DNA of 9,649 nt from an uncultured Eubacteriales bacterium (GTDB lineage: Bacteria; Bacillota; Clostridia; Peptostreptococcales; Anaerovoracaceae), in contig CAJLHL010000089.1 of NCBI GenBank assembly GCA_905206455.1, forward strand, positions 1-9,649. Direction: 5' to 3'. The translations under genes were made by a program, and so were the position numbers. Shown piece after piece: positions 7,433 through 9,649 of the stretch (position 1 is the first letter of the stretch; every line of letters starts with the position of its first letter). The notes beneath the pieces are model-generated. The model worked only from the letters and a program-made list of their open reading frames with translations, was not told the DNA's origin and searched no databases.

Positions 7433-8785
7433 TTATTCGTCCAGAATCTTGCTTTTAAGATCTGAAATCGTATTTCTCAGATCCTCGTCTTTCAGCATTT
7501 CGTTTGAGATCTTTTCACAGGCGTGCATCACTGTCGTGTGATCTCGCTTTCCGAAGAATTCTCCGATCTTGGGAAGGGAGAGCTCTGTGAGCTCACGGCA
7601 GAGATACATGGCGATCTGCCGCGGATGCGCCAGATTTTTGGTTCGCTTGGAGGATTCGATGTCCGCTACGTTGATGCCGAAGTGTCCGCAGACGGTATTT
7701 TTGATCAGCGGTGCATCGATGGCGCGGCTGGAGGTGTCGAATACTCCGGAAAGCACTTCCTTCGCTGTCTCTTTTGTCAGCGGTTTGTTCATCAGATTGG
7801 CGTGTGCGATGACCCGATTGAGGGCTCCTTCCAGTTCTCTGATGTTAGATGTGATTTTATCCGCAATCAGATAGAATATTTCCAGAAGATCCTCATTAAC
7901 CTGTATGTCTTCCATTTCCGCTTTATTTTTCAGAATCGCCACTCTGGTTTCGAAATCAGGAGACTGGATATCTACGGTGAGACCCCATTCAAATCTGGAT
8001 TTCAGGCGGGCGTCGATCGTCTCGATTTCTTTCGGCGGACGGTCGCTGCAGAAGATGATCTGTTTATTTGTTCCGTAAAGTGTTTCAAAAGTATGGAAAA
8101 GTTCTTCCTGGGTTCTGTCTTTTTTTTCGATGAACTGGATATCGTCGATCATTAAGAGATCGATACCGCGGTATTTGTTGCGGAATTCTTCGTTTTTTTT
8201 GTTCTGTATGGCGTTTACCAGTTCATTTGTGAACATTTCCGAGGAAACATAAAGAACACGCTTCGACGGGCTGTTCTGAATGACATAATGTCCTACGGCG
8301 TGCATGAGGTGAGTTTTACCCAGACCGGATTTACCGTAGAGAAACAGAGGATTATACGTCGTTGCGGGACTCTTTGCAACGGCAAGGGCTGCGGCATAGG
8401 CGAGTTCATTGTTGGCGCCTACGACGAAAGTGCTGAAATTATATCTCGGATTGAGGCAGAGTTCATCATTTGCCGGATTTTTTACAGCCGGCTTTTTCTC
8501 GCTGTTTTTTCCGTTTTTTAGATTATCCTCATCGTCTGACAGTACGAAGTTTATTTTCAGAGGTGTACCGCAGACTTTCTGTACGGCGTTTTCCAAAATC
8601 GACAGATATCTGTTCTGAAGAATCGACTTGCTCATGTCGTTGTAAGTCACCAGTGTAAAAATGCCGGCATCGGTGTCGATTGATTTCGGGACGAGAGGCT
8701 CAACCCACGTATTGAAGCTGGCAGGCATCATTTCTGATTCCGCTTCTTCTAATATTTTTTTCCAGTTTTTTATAATATTTTCCAT
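7433..8785 (-). CDS. dnaA: Chromosomal replication initiator DnaA
   Basis: DnaA is the AAA+ ATPase that binds DnaA boxes, opens oriC and helps load the replicative helicase; it is also a transcription factor. At 450 residues all four domains are present. Domain I (1-82) contains SFNTWVEPL. Domain II is a short, charged linker of about 30 residues. Domain III starts at LNPRYNFSTFVVGANN and shows Walker A GKSGLGKT (151-158), Walker B LLMIDD (210-215), the box VII arginine finger R264 in LKSRFEWGL and sensor 2 R316 in NIRELEGAL. Domain IV (about 355-450) carries the DNA-binding signature RDHTTVMHACEKI from 414. ATG start; AAGGA lies 8 bases upstream. DnaA boxes flank the gene on both sides, and one overlaps the predicted transcription start, which suggests autoregulation. 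Confidence 0.98.
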   Translation of the reverse strand: MENIIKNWKKILEEAESEMMPASFNTWVEPLVPKSIDTDAGIFTLVTYNDMSKSILQNRYLSILENAVQKVCGTPLKINFVLSDDEDNLKNGKNSEKKPAVKNPANDELCLNPRYNFSTFVVGANNELAYAAALAVAKSPATTYNPLFLYGKSGLGKTHLMHAVGHYVIQNSPSKRVLYVSSEMFTNELVNAIQNKKNEEFRNKYRGIDLLMIDDIQFIEKKDRTQEELFHTFETLYGTNKQIIFCSDRPPKEIETIDARLKSRFEWGLTVDIQSPDFETRVAILKNKAEMEDIQVNEDLLEIFYLIADKITSNIRELEGALNRVIAHANLMNKPLTKETAKEVLSGVFDTSSRAIDAPLIKNTVCGHFGINVADIESSKRTKNLAHPRQIAMYLCRELTELSLPKIGEFFGKRDHTTVMHACEKISNEMLKDEDLRNTISDLKSKILDE

Positions 8786-8850
8786 AGAGTAGATCCTTGT
8801 ATCCTATATATTTCTTACGAAGTATCGTCTTCCAAAACAATTGCAGTAGT

Positions 8851-8930
8851 CTCAAAATCCCATTCCGGTTCCCGGCGGCATATGCTTCTATATATGTAAG
8901 AATCCGCGGCGGGAATGTGGAAATTTTGAG
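8851..8930 (-). repeat. Large imperfect inverted repeat in the dnaA leader
   Basis: The outer arms CTCAAAAT (8851-8858) and ATTTTGAG (8923-8930) pair perfectly. Further in, CC pairs with GG, and CATTCC (8861-8866) with GGAATG (8912-8917), broken only by small bulges on one side. Inside these, CCCG with CGGG and GCGG with CCGC can also pair, leaving an AT-rich apex. In the predicted dnaA mRNA this would form a long hairpin of roughly 24 pairs ending about 65 nt before the ATG. No T run follows directly, so it does not look like an intrinsic terminator. Confidence 0.6.
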
Positions 8931-9069
8931 TTATTCACACTTTTCCCCTGACTTATCCACAATGATTATAGCAGAAAAACAGGCTTGTAATCAATTTTTT
9001 CTAATATTTCCGAGGTTTTCGTCTCAATTATCCACAGACGCTGATTTATCCACAGAAGGGATATCCACA
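8931..9069 (+). other. oriC: DnaA-box cluster upstream of dnaA (oriC, incAB-like)
   Basis: Plus-strand boxes are TTATTCACA (8931-8939), TTATCCACA (8953-8961), TTATCCACA (9028-9036), TTATCCACA (9046-9054) and ATATCCACA (9061-9069). Three are perfect and the other two differ by one base. The last three lie 18 and 15 bp apart, upstream of the dnaA promoter; the first two lie at and just after its start. All share one orientation. Confidence 0.9.
8965..8994 (-). promoter_or_regulatory. dnaA promoter, start overlapped by a DnaA box
   Basis: On the minus strand TTGATT (8994-8989) is followed after 18 bases by a perfect TATAAT (8970-8965). TGC just before it completes an extended -10 (TGCTATAAT). 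The predicted start near 8958 lies inside the perfect DnaA box 8953-8961, so DnaA bound there should block initiation. The leader would be about 172 nt and include the inverted repeat. Confidence 0.72.
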
Positions 9070-9187
9070 CAGGCTGTTTTGAGAAAAATTTTCATAATGA
9101 TTGTGATGATTTCTGACCGGATGATGATTTGAAAAGTTTTTTCTGAGATACTTTTCACTGGAACGGCTGGTTTTATTACCTTTTTTG

Positions 9188-9216
9188 TTGACATGAAACA
9201 TTGAAATATGTATAAT
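9188..9216 (+). promoter_or_regulatory. Consensus promoter of rpmH
   Basis: TTGACA (9188-9193), a 17-base spacer and TATAAT (9211-9216) match the housekeeping sigma consensus at all twelve positions with ideal spacing. Initiation is expected near 9223. Such strength fits a ribosomal protein gene. It diverges from the dnaA promoter about 220 bp away. Confidence 0.9.
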
Positions 9217-9340
9217 TTATAGGCAATCGTGCGCTGTAAATACGGAAATGTCTTTTGCACGGAAAAAAGATGAAAAAATACCTGCGGAGCTATTCTATCC
9301 TCTGTGGGTTTGATCAAATAATCGACGGGAGGTGTTAATC

Positions 9341-9475
9341 GTGAAGCAGACTTATCAGCCAAAAAAGAGACAGAGAAAAAAGGAACACGGTTTCAGAAAG
9401 AGAATGTCCACTAAAAACGGCAGAAATGTTCTTAAGAGAAGAAGAGCGAGAGGCAGAAAATCTCTGACAGCATAA
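9341..9475 (+). CDS. rpmH: Large ribosomal subunit protein bL34
   Basis: bL34 is a very small, arginine/lysine-rich protein of the 50S subunit. The 44-residue product begins MKQTYQPKKRQRKKEHGF and contains the family core FRKRMSTKNGRNVLKRRRARGR (18-39, quoted here as landmarks F18, M22, N26, R33 and G38), ending KSLTA. The length is the family norm. The start is GTG, with the excellent ribosome-binding site GGGAGGTG (9328-9334) 8 bases of spacer from GGAGG. It sits next to oriC and divergent from dnaA, with rnpA next, the usual bacterial order. Expression is driven by a full-consensus promoter. Confidence 0.97.
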   Translation: MKQTYQPKKRQRKKEHGFRKRMSTKNGRNVLKRRRARGRKSLTA

Positions 9476-9482
9476 GAAATTT

Positions 9483-9512
9483 ATAAGACCGCGGGAAGTG
9501 GTCTTATTTTTT
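9483..9512 (+). terminator. Intrinsic terminator/attenuator between rpmH and rnpA
   Basis: ATAAGACC (9483-9490) and GGTCTTAT (9500-9507) form an 8-bp perfect stem, extendable by a G-T and a C-G pair, with a small loop around GGGAA. A T run follows (to 9512). It lies 7 bp past the rpmH stop and about 56 bp before rnpA, and would reduce readthrough from the strong rpmH promoter into rnpA. Confidence 0.82.
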
Positions 9513-9568
9513 AGGTCAAATAGACACTGCAGAAGACAGTCGATGGAACCGGGGAATGGTGAGGAAAG

Positions 9569-9649
9569 ATGTTGAGAGAGAACGTTCTCAGAAGAAAAGA
9601 GGATTTTGACCGCATTTACAGAAAAGGCAAATCGGTCGGCGACAGATAT
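9569..9649 (+). CDS. rnpA: Ribonuclease P protein component (partial, N-terminus only)
   Basis: RnpA binds the catalytic RNase P RNA and helps it remove 5' leaders from pre-tRNAs. Only 27 codons are in the window; the frame is open at the right edge. The visible part, starting MLRENVLRRKEDFDRIYRKG, matches the family N-terminus (hydrophobic start, xRLRxxxDFxxVxRxGKS pattern), with the basic GKSVGDRY following. Its position after rpmH supports the call. ATG at 9569 has GGTGAGG upstream; a TTG one codon later is an alternative start that loses only one residue. No separate strong promoter is visible in the 93-bp gap, so it probably depends on readthrough of the rpmH terminator. Confidence 0.9.
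   Translation, partial: MLRENVLRRKEDFDRIYRKGKSVGDRY

Larger units (their letters stand above)
8786..9340. other. oriC: dnaA-rpmH intergenic region, upstream half of oriC
   Basis: This 555-bp gene-free stretch holds, from left to right, the dnaA leader with a large inverted repeat (8851-8930), five DnaA boxes (8931-9069), the leftward dnaA promoter (8965-8994), an AT-rich section without recognised motifs (9070-9187), the rightward rpmH promoter (9188-9216) and the roughly 118-nt rpmH leader. That leader contains the palindrome TTTGATCAAA (9309-9318) and a weak hairpin CGTGC/GCACG (9228-9232, 9257-9261). With the cluster downstream of dnaA it makes a bipartite origin of the B. subtilis type. 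No open frame here resembles a known protein. Confidence 0.85.

Noticed and set aside
8964..9000. Stem-loop GATTA/TAATC followed by TTTTTT as a plus-strand terminator
   Set aside because: No plus-strand gene lies upstream, the stem is weak and AT-rich, and the same bases are better explained as the -10 and -35 boxes of the dnaA promoter.
9228..9261. Hairpin in the rpmH leader as a riboswitch or ribosomal-protein leader
   Set aside because: Only 5-6 pairs with a 24-base loop and no match to a known leader family that I recognise.
9024..9362. 112-codon minus-strand open frame across the DnaA boxes and rpmH leader
   Set aside because: It overlaps the rpmH start, the consensus promoter and three DnaA boxes and has no recognisable content.

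Overview
This window is the replication-origin region of a low-GC Gram-positive bacterium, most likely an anaerobic member of the Clostridia. Four things point there: the order dnaA-dnaN-recF-gyrB-gyrA with rpmH-rnpA diverging from dnaA, the short type of GyrB (about 640 residues), Bacillus-like TTATCCACA DnaA boxes on both sides of dnaA, and strong Shine-Dalgarno sequences of the GGAGGTGA type. I would not name a genus from sequence alone.

Layout from left to right. Positions 1-223 lie downstream of gyrA and hold no gene I can support. On the minus strand follow gyrA (224-2728), a 32-bp spacer carrying a near-consensus parS site (2742-2757), gyrB (2761-4683), a 127-bp-class spacer with the gyrB promoter, recF (4820-6037), dnaN (6050-7162), a 270-bp spacer with the unwinding half of oriC (AT-rich stretch, six DnaA-trios, several DnaA boxes), and dnaA (7433-8785). 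Positions 8786-9340 form the second half of oriC: a structured dnaA leader, the dnaA promoter whose predicted start lies in a DnaA box, five DnaA boxes, and a full-consensus promoter pointing right. On the plus strand come rpmH (9341-9475), an intrinsic terminator, and the first 27 codons of rnpA, cut by the window end.

The genes fit together as the core of chromosome duplication. DnaA binds the boxes on both sides of its own gene and opens the DNA at the trio/AT-rich element. DnaN is the sliding clamp of the polymerase. RecF loads recombinase at gaps left at stalled forks. GyrB and GyrA form the A2B2 gyrase that removes positive supercoils ahead of forks. The parS site would recruit ParB (Spo0J) and condensin for origin segregation. 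rpmH and rnpA supply ribosomal protein bL34 and the protein part of RNase P.

This is conserved core sequence. I see no mobile element, CRISPR array, tRNA, rRNA or undescribed multigene system. The points worth a second look are regulatory and comparative: parS inside the gyrBA spacer, a clear DnaA-trio element, an 80-bp inverted repeat in the dnaA leader, Tyr at the GyrA quinolone-pocket position, an extra segment in RecF, and the absence of the small S4-domain (yaaA/rlbA) and DUF370 (remB) genes often found in this cluster.
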